A model generated the notes under the pieces. The model saw only the letters and a list, made by a program, of their open reading frames with translations. It was not told the origin of the DNA and ran no database searches. The translations under genes and the position numbers were made by a program. A DNA stretch of 64,000 bases from contig OZ037771.1 of NCBI GenBank assembly GCA_964035545.1, positions 4,830,628 through 4,894,627 of the forward strand, in the 5' to 3' direction. Below are positions 1 through 12,669 of this stretch, piece after piece (position 1 is the first letter of the stretch; every line of letters starts with the position of its first letter). The stretch comes from Bugula neritina (taxonomy: Eukaryota > Bryozoa > Gymnolaemata > Cheilostomatida > Bugulidae).

Positions 1-3000
1 TCTGCAGAAGACTATCAGGTTGAGGAAGGAAAGTCGACTTTCTATATGGACGTGGAGAGTTCTTTCACCAAGTCTATGATGAACAGTGTGCAGATACCCT
101 CTCTAGAGAACAGCTATGTGAGTATATCACTGATATATGATACAAAGTGTATGATATATGCTACATAGTATGCTGTACTGTACTATGATGCACTATCTAT
201 ATGACATAACAATATACATTACATAATATATGGTATTGTGCTATCATACAGTATATATAGGATATGATGTATGTGTGATATGTAATGCTATATTATATGT
301 TTTATCGTACTATGATACACTGCCTATAGTATATATGTTAATACATGTATATGCTACATAATATATGATATTTCATTATAATACACTATCTATAGCATAA
401 TATTATATGTTACATTGTGCTATGATACGCTGTCTATATATGATATGATGATATATGTTGCATAATGTATGGTGTGTCTATTATCAACATGCAGCAGACA
501 GAAGAGCTAGAAACCTCCATCAAACCTGCACCAGATGTTGATGTATGTCTGCATGTGAACCCCTATATGTTATCTACCATATCATCTACTCTAACTATCT
601 TCTATGTTGTATACCATACCATCTACCTTAGCATTTTCTATGTTGTGCTTGCTAAAGTGTATCTACCCTCGGCACCATTACACTATGTCTCTTGGTCACA
701 CAGCCAGGTTGCTGTTGCTAACTTTCCATCAAGTCTGTAACTGTAAGACACACCAGCTTGCCCTCTCCTTGTGTGTAAAGCAGTCTGAATAGTCTAGTAT
801 GTTGTTCTAGCATGTCTATGCTAAAACCGGAAGGTAGTGGTTATGGTGGGGCATGTCTGCTCCCCCACCTGGTGGCAGTTTCTCCTAGAAGCTAAGCTTA
901 TAAGCTGTGCATGGATTTGCTATAGTATTTGGGTTTTATATTGTAATGTTGTAATGGTTCAAGTATAAACTGCATGTGGTGGGTGCTTCTTTAGTTTTTG
1001 TATGTTCTATGTATACATTTAGACATACCGTTGCATGTTGTTCGCATGGCCCAACCTTTGTCCCAACCCCTGGTCATCTGATCGCTTTTAAAATGTATTT
1101 GATCCAGGCTATAGTGGTGCTTGTCATGTGAAGTTGTCTTTTCATCGAAGCTACTCTAAATGAATTTTTTTTAGTTTGTAGAATATTGTAATGTAATTTT
1201 TCTATTTGTATTTCATTTTTGTTCCCGCGAAATCTTCAACCTAGTAAATATAAAACATGTTTTTTAAATTTAATATTAAAAGTGCAAAAATAATGAGTAG
1301 CTCATTGATTTTCTGTTTTATAAACAATTTTCAACTTTTATAAAAAAAAACATTTGTAAATTTCATTTATAAATAAGGGATTTTTTTTAGAAATTTATTG
1401 TTAAATATTAGGCTTTTAAGATGAAGTTGTATTTTTAAATTGTTTTGCAAATTACAATACCAGGGTAAATGTAAAATAAAAATCAATATGATATAATACC
1501 TCTATGGACAGTCAATTCCACAATTTACCTATATAATGTTACCTAATTAGCTAAATAACTATTTTGGCAAATAATTTGTGGTGTGTAGACTCGTGTTTGC
1601 CCTGTACCATTGACCTGGTAATCAATGCTTCTATCTAGATGAGTTCAAGGCCACACGACTCCATAAGACGTATCTACTTCCTGTCGTACATACCCTCCGG
1701 TTTCTGGCCGCGTCTCATCTCCAGAATCTACCGAGACCAAACCATCAGCATCCTCTCCGAGTTCTTGTTTGATGTGCCTAAAGACTACGCCAAAGTCTTC
1801 CAGGTTTGTTTCCTATGGTGGTAATTGATAGTGTTTGTGATTCAGCCTATTTCAACATGACACCACATCTGAGGTGTCTAACTGGTGTCAGGCAGGTGTC
1901 GGGCTAGTGTGAAAGACACCGGGTGTCTGCTGCTTACTTTTATTAAATAACTAGTCAATTAATTTTTTATATCAGTTATGCTTTAAGTCCGAGTGAGCAG
2001 TGTTTAATAGAAAGGATTTTAGTCAATTTTTTGTACTTTTGACTGCAAATAATTTTTATCCCAGCTAACCTGTATCCAATAAATGTAAATATATACTCCA
2101 ACAATATTTGGCTAAAATGAAAGTTATAACTATTTATGGCATTGTATGTGTAGTTGTCTTCTTTTGTCTGTTGTAGAGTCGATCTTCAAGGTCATGGCAA
2201 TGCTGGAAGACAGGTCTGTCTCTTCAGTACTTGACCTCTGACCTTCTCAAGGTCAAAGAAGTACACCGGGAGCTGAGTACCGACTTTGTGCCATACTATC
2301 AGTCTGAGTTGCTCATAGCGTCTGGCAGGAAAGGGTTCAGTCAGCTGGACGTGAGTCATCCCATCATTTCATATACTCAATCTATAGTAGCAAGATTTTA
2401 CTTATTAGGATACAAATAACAGAACTTGACTATCTGAAGACTTTGATTAAAAGTGTACTTACTGTGTGTTCCACACTGGAATTCAGAAACCACTGAGAGC
2501 CTAACTAAATTCCCCGCTCTCTTATACAAACTTTGTTTCTAATACGTAATGACTATCTGCGCACATTTTCACAGCTTCATTTGATAGGGTGATTTTCACT
2601 GCAGCCTATTTATGTGTGCATATATTGTACGCATATGTCGTATACTCTACCATTTCATTTAGCTTATACAGCATTGAATACGGGGACACGTGCTGGTTGC
2701 TGAATAGTTTGCTGTGTTGCAGGTGTCTACTGTGAACATTCTAGAAGTTGAGGTTCTAGAGAATGTAGTTGAGATTCTAGACTCAGATGGGGCTGCAGTA
2801 TCTACATACTATACCAACATTGATATCAAAGGTGGGCCTTGTCTTTGTATCTACTGTCTATCAAACTAGAGCTCATTGTGAAACTCATCTGTGACTCTTT
2901 GTTATAAAAGAAGGTTATTATTTCGCAAATATTGAACAACGTGCAAGTTTAATCAGTCCAGGAAGTTGGCATTGATGTCAACAATCCACTTTAGTAAATA

Positions 3001-6000
3001 CATATATTAGAAGGTAAGAGTTTTCTGTTGAAATTGCTGAGAAAACTTCAAGAGATAATCTCGATATTTCATTAAGCGGTGAAATTTACTGAAATCTGCG
3101 CTACTGTGTCTAGTGTTTTCTAATTTGTTGACAATTTAGCCAAGCTCTTGGCCAAGGTAGTGGAGCACATAGAGACACTTCTTGAAGACTGGTATCCTGA
3201 TCTGGGTGAGAAGTTTCAGCACACGGCCCGAGGTAAATATTTGGTACAGAGGCTAGTTGTGTGCCCCTCTTGTCTGGAGAGATGGAGCAGTGATATGAGA
3301 AGGGCAGGGGTAAGGATCCTCTACTTTACAATGATACATGCTGGTATTATATACCCGCTTAGTACTGCCATAGCGTCAAATTAATTTTTGCATAACTTAA
3401 ACTGTTTTATATTATAACTGTACACATAGCAGGACTGTTCACACACTGTGTAACTACATGTAAACACTGTGTAACTACATGTACTACACACTGTGTAACT
3501 ACATGTGCACACTGTGTAACTACATGTACACACTGTGCAACTACATGTACACACTGTGCAACTACATGTACACACTGTGTAACTACATGTACAAAGTGTG
3601 TAACCACATGTACACACGTGTTACGTTGTTTTGCAGTCAGGTGGTCCCAAGGACTTGGCCGTCTTAGGCTCATCATCTGCTCTAAGCTCCAGGTAAGTAT
3701 TACATGAACTTTAGTTTGGGTAGCTAATCTCTCGTTCAAGTTTCATGTGTTGGTGTTATTTATTATATTGTCAAACAAAATCTTCTGTGATATGAAGTCT
3801 TTTTCACACTGACTGTGTTGCCCATCACCACTTTTCACTCAATAATTTTTTTCATCCCATTTCTATTCAATGCTTTAAGCGATTTAAGGTCACATTTTAT
3901 TGCTTTTTGTTTGTATTAATTCTGCTTCTGTATTATATTATATGTAACTCTCTCTTTTTACAGGAAATCCTTGGCGGGGAAGTCAAAGTTCTCCAGTCTG
4001 ACGATGTTCTCTGTGGAACGTCTGCTTAAGCAGTTCTACGACTCCAACACAGATATTAGATGCAGGGCGAAGCACACACTGGACATGGCTAAATACGCCC
4101 CCGACTTGGTGTGTGAACTCTTTCCACTTCCTGTCATGTGCTGATTAGGCTTGTAGGTATAAGTTAGCTAGGTAGTGGCACGGTCAGCATCGATTCAGGT
4201 TATGATGGAATCCTTAGTTAAATGAGTGTGATATGAATATTTTTATATTTGGTAAGGTGTGTCGCTACAGGTTACTTTGGTTATAAAAAAACTCACACAA
4301 GTTTATAGTCACTATCTCTGTGAAAAACCCCCAATAAAAAGAATTTTTAAGCAGGCTAAGGACTTATTCAAATGAGGCACAGGAGCAATTATGACTAGAT
4401 GCTCTTCCTAACATCACCAATGGCCTTTGTCAGGGTTCGAACCCATGACTTAGTTGGATGGGTGTAATATGGATTTGTTTGTATTTGTTAGTTCTGTGGT
4501 ATCAATGTTATAAAAAGTAATAAACTATTTCCTATTTATTTTCATTATAAATTAGTTTAATCCTAACTTTTTTAAATACATGCTGAAAGCCTCCCTGTTG
4601 TACCTGCCATACATTCTCTCTTTACCACTTGTAATTATCTGCATGCTATCTTTTTGGACAATGTATAAAGAAGCAGTAATCTGGGGTCGTTTTGTAATTA
4701 ACATGGTGTGAATATTTCTGCAGATATTTGCTGATATCTATCGCACAATGCAGTCTGAAGATGTAATACTCGGCAAAGCTCTAGGTAAAGGCGCTTTCGG
4801 AGTTGTGTTTGTCGGAACTTTGAAGGAAAAGGTGAGATAATGCATAAGACAACCTTTCATGCTGACTTACAATAACTCTTATTCAACAACTGGAATTTAG
4901 ATGACATACTAAGTGGGATCTGTTGAAAAAACACACTGTGCCAGGTGTCAGGGGATATGAGGTGTATACTTTGCCCATCATGTATGATAAAAGCATTTAG
5001 ATAGAAGTTCAACTCAGTCTGTTTAATAAAAGTGCAAGAAGAGGAATTTAGCCCTGTGCAGAGTTTGCCTTGTATTATTTTACACTGAAGGTGTTAGTGT
5101 CTGACATATTGTAGACTTCCGCTATCAAGACTGGTCTGGCCGTGAAGTCAATGCAGCCCCACGACCCCGGTGAGGAGGCATCTGACAGTCTGAAGAGGCA
5201 TTATGAGGTGAGATACTTCCGGCAGACACCATCTAACTAATTAGAAATAAATAACTCATATATTGGTGTTAGTTTTTGCTATTCTTATTCTTTGCTTCTT
5301 TTCTTATTTGCTTTTTTCTTATTACCAATTGCGTTGCATATGCTGAATGTAGCAAGCGGCCCGAAAGTGGAATGCTGAGCCGTCACGCAACATCTTCACA
5401 GCTTATTGTAACGCCAGACAGGAGATCAACATACTTAGCGCTATTCAACACCCTCATATCGTGTCTCTTGTGGGCGTACTGCTCTCCCCCCTCTCTCTTC
5501 TCTTAGACCGGGCTCCTTGTGGTAGCCTTCAGGATACTATTGAAGAGTACTCGCGGGACGGGCTGAAAATACCCTTCTCGGCTATACAACAAGTTGTTGT
5601 GCAGGTACTCAGTCTAATCAAAAATAAGTCAGGTACCAAGTCTACCTGATAGAGTTGAAAGGTTAAGCGTATATTGAACTCTATTCTGGGAATGTCAATA
5701 GATTTAAGATGCTTACGTGTCACCTCCAACTTGGTATGCTGATTACACCTCCAAAGTTTGTATTTAGTATGTATGCTGATTACACCTTTATGACGTTGTG
5801 ACAATGTAGTCGTAATACTGGTATTTCCTGTGTTACAGATTGCTCAAGCCTTGGATTATCTACACAACAATGGAGAGTCTCAACTCATATACCGAGATCT
5901 AAAGGCTGATAATGTGTTAGTGTGGTCCATGACTTCTCCCCACATTAATCAGCCGAGTGGGAATGTGGACGTCAGGCTAGCCGACTTTGGTGTGAGCAGA

Positions 6001-9000
6001 GCTGGTAGGTAGCCACACCACTGTAGCATTCTGTCCTCCAGGTGGTGGTCAGTCTTAGACAGAGCAGACAGGGGCACACCTGACATTCTCTATTAGTCTA
6101 ACTCAAGCATACCCCTGTCTCTCATTGGTCTGTTATACATTCAGCCTGTGCATACACAATATTCATTTGATCAATGTCCTAAACATTCCTCTGAAAACAA
6201 GAAATTTAGTAAGTAATTGCACAGGGTTTTTGACATATATGCAAGCTGGCTCAAACTACCAACATTTATTATCTTTGCAGTAAACAATAAAAATTCATTT
6301 TTTTAAATTTTGCGTCCTGAAATGGTGCAAATTTTAAAGCACCCAAGAGTCTGTGGCATAAAACTGGTGTTGGTAACAGTAGTTAAGCTAAACTACTCTG
6401 GTTTATTTACTGATGGTAGTAAAAAGTCGCAATGCAACTAGTGATAGCCTTGATACCATGCTATATGTGTTGTGTTACCAATATGTCTATTCATGTTTAG
6501 TATCAGACAACACTGCCAAGGGTATACGAGGTACCCCAGGCTATATTGCCCCTGAGATATTGGAGTTCCAAGGGACAGAAGAATACACAAACAAGGTAAC
6601 AGAGTTTCTCCACTTGATGTGTACATAATGTGTTGCTAAGTGGGTCATTTTACTTACTTTAGTACACAGTATAATATATCTCTAGTTTTAGCTAATTTTC
6701 ACAGTTTAGCCACTAATGTATATGGTTACTTGCATTAAAATAATCAAATATTAAAAAATGCAATTCAATAGGCAAGGTTGTTTTATAATTTTATCCTAAT
6801 TTTTTGGGGTGTATGGGTGGGATGCTTTTTTCATCACGCCCACACACCCAAAGTTACTAAAAAATTAGGATAAAACATAAAAAATCAAGCAAAATTAGAA
6901 AATAACCTTCCCTATTAAATTGTATTTTTTAATATTTGATCATTTCAATACAATAATTTACATGCATTAGCTGCTAAACTGTGAAAATTAGCTAAACAAC
7001 TAGAGATATAAATTAAGTATAATGACCCAAGTTTCACTTCACATTTTCGATACTCCTTATATTTCTGACAATGGCATCAGTTTTACTCGACAGTTGATTA
7101 TACTGGTGCTGACACATGACTAGCAGAGTTCAAGGATAGATATGCCTCCAAAAAAATTACTGCAAAAAATCAACAAATAACTCTACAATCTAGTCAATCA
7201 TAACTTTGATTTGTCCAAGTCATGGTGACCCCTAGTTAGTAATGCTACAAATTCACTGTTTTGATGTAAGCAATTGCAACCAATGACTCAAGGCTTCCCC
7301 AACACACAGCTGCTCTGGGAGAAATCTCCATGTGTCTGATCATTATACACATGTCCGCAGTATGCTTCTTTTCCACAGCCCTTATGACTAGTTGTACACG
7401 TGTTCATCTTGCTCCAGTAATGGATTAGTTTATTGGTACTCTGTATTGTATTAATGTATTGGTACTCTGTAATATTCCTGAGTCTGTAACACATTCTCTC
7501 TAATGTCAGGTGGACTGTTACTCTTTCGGGAGTTTCCTGTACGAGCTGATAACTCTAAAGAGGCCGTTTCATAATGCTGATGGCAATAACATCTCAGGCT
7601 ACGTTTTAGCCGGCAAACACCCAAGCATTTCGTTTAAGGTGGGTCTTTCTTTGCTATCTTTCCTATAGACTACGTTATGTAATACGCTAATAATAAGTTA
7701 CAATCACTGCTGTCACTTCTAAATAGCAGCAGTTTTATAAATTTTTGGTATTTTCAAGCTGCACTTATTCAGCATGTTGCTAATGTAACAAGACTTACAC
7801 TGGTTAGTAGTATATAGTTTATGGTTTTCTTATTAGGAGTTGTTATTCCCTACCGCCATGTTGGACCTGATGATCAAATGCTGGAGTTACGATCCCAAGG
7901 AAAGGCCGTCTGCAGAGGAAATAGCGCTCATAGCCTCAGATCAGCAGTTCTGTCATCTCCAGGAAGCCGTGAAGTGTGACATGGCTATTGATCATGTGAC
8001 CAGCAGCTGTTTGGTTAATAAGAGTGTTCCGATTGATATGAGTGCTTCTGTCATTGGTTAGTTTCTAGCCAATCAAGTCGTACTAACTTATATGTGTGTA
8101 TTTATTATTATACTATATAGAAGATAGAAGATAAATATAGACATGAGTTAGGTGAGATGACCTCTATAGTCTCTTACTATGACATGTTAATCAATATTAG
8201 TTTGTCAATTATTAGATATCGTGCAAGTTCTGAGATATTTTCATGAAATATTTATGCGTTACTGGTGTAATGCTGTAGATTACGCAGTGCATACAGCATT
8301 ACACATTCGATATAAATGTAAACTTTTGTTGGCCAGATGTAGTTTTTTATGTTATATAAATGTGAAGATAGACGTGAATTAGAGAGACATAGTTTATTGT
8401 TGTATACTCTATAGATGTGAGTATAGATGTGAATTAGAGAGACATAGTTTATTGTTGTATACTCTATAGATGTGAGTATAGATGTGAATTAGAGAGATAT
8501 AGTTGATGCTATTATATACTCTATAGATGTGAGTATAGACTCAAGTTTAAGGGATGGAGCTGGGTATGATGTCTACGTGTGTGGAGGTTCTGTCTCTCAG
8601 AGCTGCTGGACTGGACGTGTAGAGAAACTGGAATACGGCAGCAATGGCCAGTTCATATCTACTCAGGTACGCACCCCCCCCCCCCACCTTGTTGTTGAGT
8701 TGTAATGAGTTGGTTCAAGGGTTATATGCAGCAATATCAAATGTGACAGACTTGAAATGTTGCTCTCGACTTCCACTCTGTTGTGTCATATTATTGTTCA
8801 ACTGTGGATTTGAATTACATACTCTCTGAGCCAGACTTCAGTGGAACTAGTGTACACAACCGGCTATCTTTTTATATATAACAGTTCTTAACTTATTAGA
8901 AGATTTACGGTTGACAGCATTTTGTTGAGTTGTTATTGATCAAAAATTTTTCAATAAAAATTCTTCTAGTTTCAAGTTTGAAGGCAAAGATGCTAACTTG

Positions 9001-11436
9001 AACAAGCACATCTAACTCGTTTTCTTTGTATTTCGTACAGCTTCTTGTTTTTAGTGGATAAACCAAGTCAATTTAAGTTGAAGAGCTAGTGGGATGAGAT
9101 TATCTACTTTCTAATTGTTAGTTTGGCAATACCTTAATTTAGTACTTCGAGATTCACCACTATTTATCCTAAGTTTCACAGATTAGGGCATACCTGGAAA
9201 AATTGTAGGTTTTGTGTCAGTACATAATGTTTATGTAGCATTAACCAGCCCACCTAAAAGCCTGTCTAAACTGTTTATGTAATGTTTCTGTTACAGAATT
9301 GGGAGTTGCCTCCAGAATGCACTCTCATTATTTGCTGCGTTGCCGTAGGATCCGAGTGCTGGTTGGCTGACAGATCAGGAAACATACACATACTGAAGTA
9401 AGAGCGGAAGTTTTCTGAGATCTTTTCAAAGTATTACAGTAAATGACAAAACTCACTGAAAGTGAATGTAATTTGAGGGAAACTAGGTTTGGTGTGTTCA
9501 AAATTTACTAGTGATTTATTTGTGATTTGCACTGTCACCCTTACAGTACAGTGTCATGAAGCTAGCACTTATTGCTTGTTATTGGTGTCTTCTTTTCAGT
9601 TTTCACATAACTGTTCAATAGATGTTTCTTTTTTTTACACATTCAGGGTTTTTTAGCAATGAAATCAGTGATTGATGTTCAGTTCACAAATCAGATTGAA
9701 GTACTACCCCACAGCTCTTGAATATTTCATTGTCGTTGCACTGAATTCTTTCTCTCTTTGTAGACCTCATCACGATGTGCGAACTCTATTTGTGAGATGT
9801 CCATTGAAGGATGGTCCAATCAAACAGCTGTTGTATGCTGAGAGAGCGGGACGTGTGTTCTGCTTGCTACAGAATGGCTGGTTGATTGAATACGACAGCA
9901 GCAGTTACGAAGAAGTCAATGCGAGACAGTGTAATGCAGACAATGCTAACTGCATGGTACTCGTAGACTACAGGTGAGGCTGGTAGTTATTGGCTGTCTG
10001 TCTGTCTGTCAGTAACATGCTTTCACTTATGCTTAGTCACTCTTGTCTCCTTCTCTCTTCCTCACTCACACTCCACTAGTCACACTTTCACTCAGTCACT
10101 CTCACACACTCAATGATTAGTCAGCATCATTTGTCTGTTGTCATGGTTACATGACAACAGACAAATGATGGTTAAATGAGTGACTGAAGTACTCACTTAT
10201 GTGTCACAGAATAGTAACACAATAACACATATGCTATATTTCTGTTCAAATTGTAAACATTTAAGATCAGTTTTAAATCCTGATGTGTAGTCTGAGTAGT
10301 ATTATACAGTACTACTGGTTTATATTATTTTAACCTATTTCGTGTTTTGTTTGCTACTGATTATACTATAACAGGTTTTCTTGGAACTTAACGTTTTATT
10401 ACAATGATTTAACTGGTTGCAGTTTATGGGTTGGAGGGCGAAATTCAATGATCTACATACTTCCTGTACGTGAGTTGACATCTTATTCAGTGAGTGAGTG
10501 GATGTCGTCTAACTTGTCCCACACTCACTCGTTCAGTCACTACCAGCCTGTTGAGCAGTTTGTGGACACAGCAGCTCTAGTTACAGACAAGGAACACCTC
10601 CACGTATGGAGTAGCGTATATCCTGGTGAGTTACTCATTAGACACATGTTCATGATTAGTCTAATCTACTACGCCATGCAAAGCAGTCAACATGACCATT
10701 GACCACACTAGATAAGGGTTATCTTCATCACCGTAGAACTAGGTACATTATGTTATGATAATTGTACCATACACCTTCCACTTGACAACAAATTTGGTTG
10801 TTTTAGCTGAAAATCTTCAGAAATAATTTCTAGTAATCACTAAAGTTTATTTTGTAAAAGTTTTTATATTCCAACACATTAGTTCTTTTTAATTAGAAGC
10901 TCGTCTTCGCACACTAAACTGTGCAAAGGCCTACATGTCAAGTAAGGCCTAACTCTTCACCATTTATGTTGATTCAGTTTGAGCAGAAGTGAGGTTGTAT
11001 AGAATGTTGTGGTTGTCCTTCAGGTTCCATAGTCTTCAAGTGGGACGTCAGAACCAAGAGTCGGGCGGACGACTACGATTTGTCGCATGTGGTCAAGCAA
11101 TACCAGTCTTGTGACTCAGTACCCACCACACCCATCAGCAGCCTGACGTATCACTGTAACAAGCTACTGGTAGCTACTACCTCTGGTTACCTCGTCGTTC
11201 TGGACGCTTTCTCTATGCGGTCTGTACTCTGTATTCCCCCGCATCCGACAGCATCATATAAGACCATTCATTCTGTACTCGCTATTCCTGGTCTGGACAA
11301 GTACTTGACTGTCGGCATCGGCTATAAAAACTTGCTAGGTGCTGACAGTGATCATGTTACCGCTGACGCTAGGAAAAATGGTAAACCGCCGGTTCACGTC
11401 ATTGGCTGGTATATTGACCCCAATCAAAGTCTGTAG
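1..11436 (+). CDS. LRRK-like ROCO protein kinase, 3' part (COR-kinase-propeller), 20 exons
   Basis: Partial gene; the 5' end (expected LRR and Roc GTPase) lies left of the window. Exons: 1-117, 495-542, 1639-1803, 2177-2350, 2723-2831, 3140-3309, 3637-3692, 3964-4108, 4724-4831, 5115-5207, 5353-5604, 5839-6004, 6501-6595, 7510-7638, 7837-8056, 8539-8666 (or from 8527), 9297-9397, 9764-9973, 10423-10625, 11024-11436. Phases agree and give about 1033 residues ending in TAG. Residues 1-328 read as COR (IPSGFWPRLISRI, WQCWKTG, LVQRLVVCPSC). Residues 329 to about 640 are a complete kinase: GKGAFG loop, AVK lysine, helix-C RQE, YRDLKADN catalytic loop, DFG (human LRRK2 has DYG) and GTPGYIAPE. The last ~340 residues look like the C-terminal WD40-type propeller (e.g. 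ECWLADRSGNIHIL, LWVGGRNSMIYIL). In known family members Roc-COR regulates kinase output in vesicle and cytoskeleton signalling. All catalytic residues are present, so the kinase is probably active. Confidence 0.95.
118..494 (+). repeat. Degenerate AT-rich tandem repeat filling a LRRK intron
   Basis: The intron between exons 1-117 and 495-542 is made almost entirely of diverged units of roughly 60-75 bp. Each carries variants of 'gatatatgctacataat', 'tgctatgatacact' and 'ctatagtatatatg'. The repeats run up to the splice acceptor at 494. The following exon is only 48 bp (16 codons). Confidence 0.6.
3441..3618 (+). repeat. 21-bp minisatellite before LRRK exon 3637-3692
   Basis: Eight to nine copies of a unit of about 21 bp (cacactgtgtaactacatgt plus one base) lie 18 bp upstream of the acceptor at 3636. 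Each unit contains the palindrome tacatgta or a one-base variant. Because the unit is a multiple of three, it creates long but meaningless ORFs on both strands. Confidence 0.85.
4360..4460 (-). mobile_element. tRNA-derived SINE relic (intronic)
   Basis: Read on the minus strand, a Pol III B-box-like word (ggttcgaacc, near 4434-4443) is followed by gttaggaagagcatctagtc (4393-4412). The latter resembles the conserved central domain of Nin-type tRNA SINEs of invertebrates and fish, recalled from memory as close to 'ttaggaagggcatccagc'. No intact tRNA fold or A box is evident, so this is a fragment rather than a tRNA gene. Confidence 0.5.
6642..7028. mobile_element. Foldback MITE, about 190-bp arms, in LRRK kinase intron
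   Basis: The first half (starts gggtcattttacttac) is an imperfect inverted copy of the second half (ends taagtataatgaccc). Matching blocks include tatctctagtt, tagctaattttcacagttta, atcaaatattaaaaaatgca and attttatcctaattttt, so nearly the whole 387 bp can fold into one long stem with its turn near 6830. The tetramer aagt lies outside both ends and could be a target-site duplication. A related element is at 23159-23580. There is no coding capacity. Confidence 0.8.
8371..8537 (+). repeat. Three tandem 55-57-bp units carrying the 3' splice site
   Basis: Units at 8371-8425, 8426-8480 and 8481-8537 share 'gtgaattagagaga', 'tatactctatagatgtgag' and 'tata'. Each unit therefore contains its own candidate acceptor (ctatag), and the last one lies at the start of LRRK exon 8527/8539-8666. 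Within the last unit two AGs 12 bp apart (8526 and 8538) both keep the reading frame, giving a possible four-residue NAGNAG-like choice. Confidence 0.85.
10125..10170. other. Perfect 21-bp-arm hairpin in LRRK intron
   Basis: The left arm 10125-10145 and right arm 10150-10170 are exact reverse complements, separated by the 4-base loop gtta. It lies in the intron between exons ending 9973 and starting 10423, in a stretch rich in cactc/gagtg words. No known small RNA was recognised. Confidence 0.85.
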
Positions 11437-12669
11437 TTGTGGTATAGAAATCCTCTCTTTGATCATTTTCAACTGTTCATTTTGTTAAAAAATTTCTAAG
11501 ATTTATATGATGTAGGACAGTAGGTAGGTAGTAGGAGAAATGTGATTTGAGTCTAATTTAGCTCGGAAGATCGGTTTATTCCGGAAGATTGGTTTATTCT
11601 GAGTTCCGGCTCAATGAAAGTTCATATCATTTGCATTGGATGTAACTTATTTAAACTGTTTTGCACTCAGCTCAGTTTAAATCATATAATCATATCGGGA
11701 GTCGGGAAGCCTGTTCAAATAATATCATTAGAATGCACTTTGTTAAATACTCATTAACAATTCTTTCAAATGTAGTCATAGTATATATGTTTTGCTGATA
11801 CTATCGGAGACATATCTTTAGAGCAAATTTTTGTTGTTGGGTGTTATTTGTACTGCGTAGAAGATACATGTCTGGCCAATATACAGATTTTCATACACAT
11901 TTTATATTTTTAGTATCTGCTACATACTAATGATTTAGTCTAGTAATAGTGATCATTACATGATAATTATTTATAATTGCAATTTTCTAAGTACATTCCT
12001 ACTATCTTTTCAGCAGCTTCTTGCCAATACTGAGTTTTGTGCATGTTTTACAATAGAAGACAATTATGTTGTGCAAATATTCTATTTATAACCTTTCACA
12101 TGAACACGCATTATTAGTAATGGTAACTTTTCATTCATAAATTTTATTTTGTTGTGTTGTTGTACCAGTTTTATATACTTGAAAGTATTTATACATAATA
12201 TATGTTAATATATAGTTTGAATATGAGTGCGTTGTGTATTTTTTTTGCCAAGTTAACTCCATTCCTAGAATTTAGGTACACAGACTGAGCAATTTTCTCT
12301 GCGTTATGCAGAAATTTGTGTACTTTTCTCCCCCAAAATTCAGGTAATGAAATTTCCCATAACATTTCCTTCAATTTAGTTCCATATATGCTTGGTTCTT
12401 TTTACATAGGTTAGATTTCATCAGCTTTTGTGATCAAGTTTTAAAACATATGTTGGAGCAGGGAATTTCTAGAAATGTTAAATATACACTCCACTTTTTT
12501 TCATATAAACTTAGTAAAGTTCACTTTTAGCTGAATGCTGTATGGCCAGCAATGTATCTCAATAAACAACTTGATTGTATGCAGTGAGTCCAACAATGCC
12601 AGAACCTTGTTTTTCTGTGCTAAATTATAATTCCTGGCATTTTGCACTTTTTATTTAATGGTCTCTAAT
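11437..12669. other. Intergenic: LRRK 3' UTR side and upstream of the four-TM gene
   Basis: AT-rich sequence with no convincing gene on either strand. A possible polyadenylation signal (aataaa) is at about 12561. The 61-codon minus-strand frame at 12189-12374 shows no family similarity and is not called. Confidence 0.6.

Noticed and set aside
3381-3739. Cys/Thr/Val repeat ORFs over the 21-bp array
   Set aside because: The repeat unit is a multiple of three, so frames stay open by chance; the region is an intron of the LRRK gene.
4434-4443. tRNA gene suggested by the ggttcgaacc word
   Set aside because: No acceptor stem, D arm or anticodon arm can be folded around it; a SINE relic explains it better.
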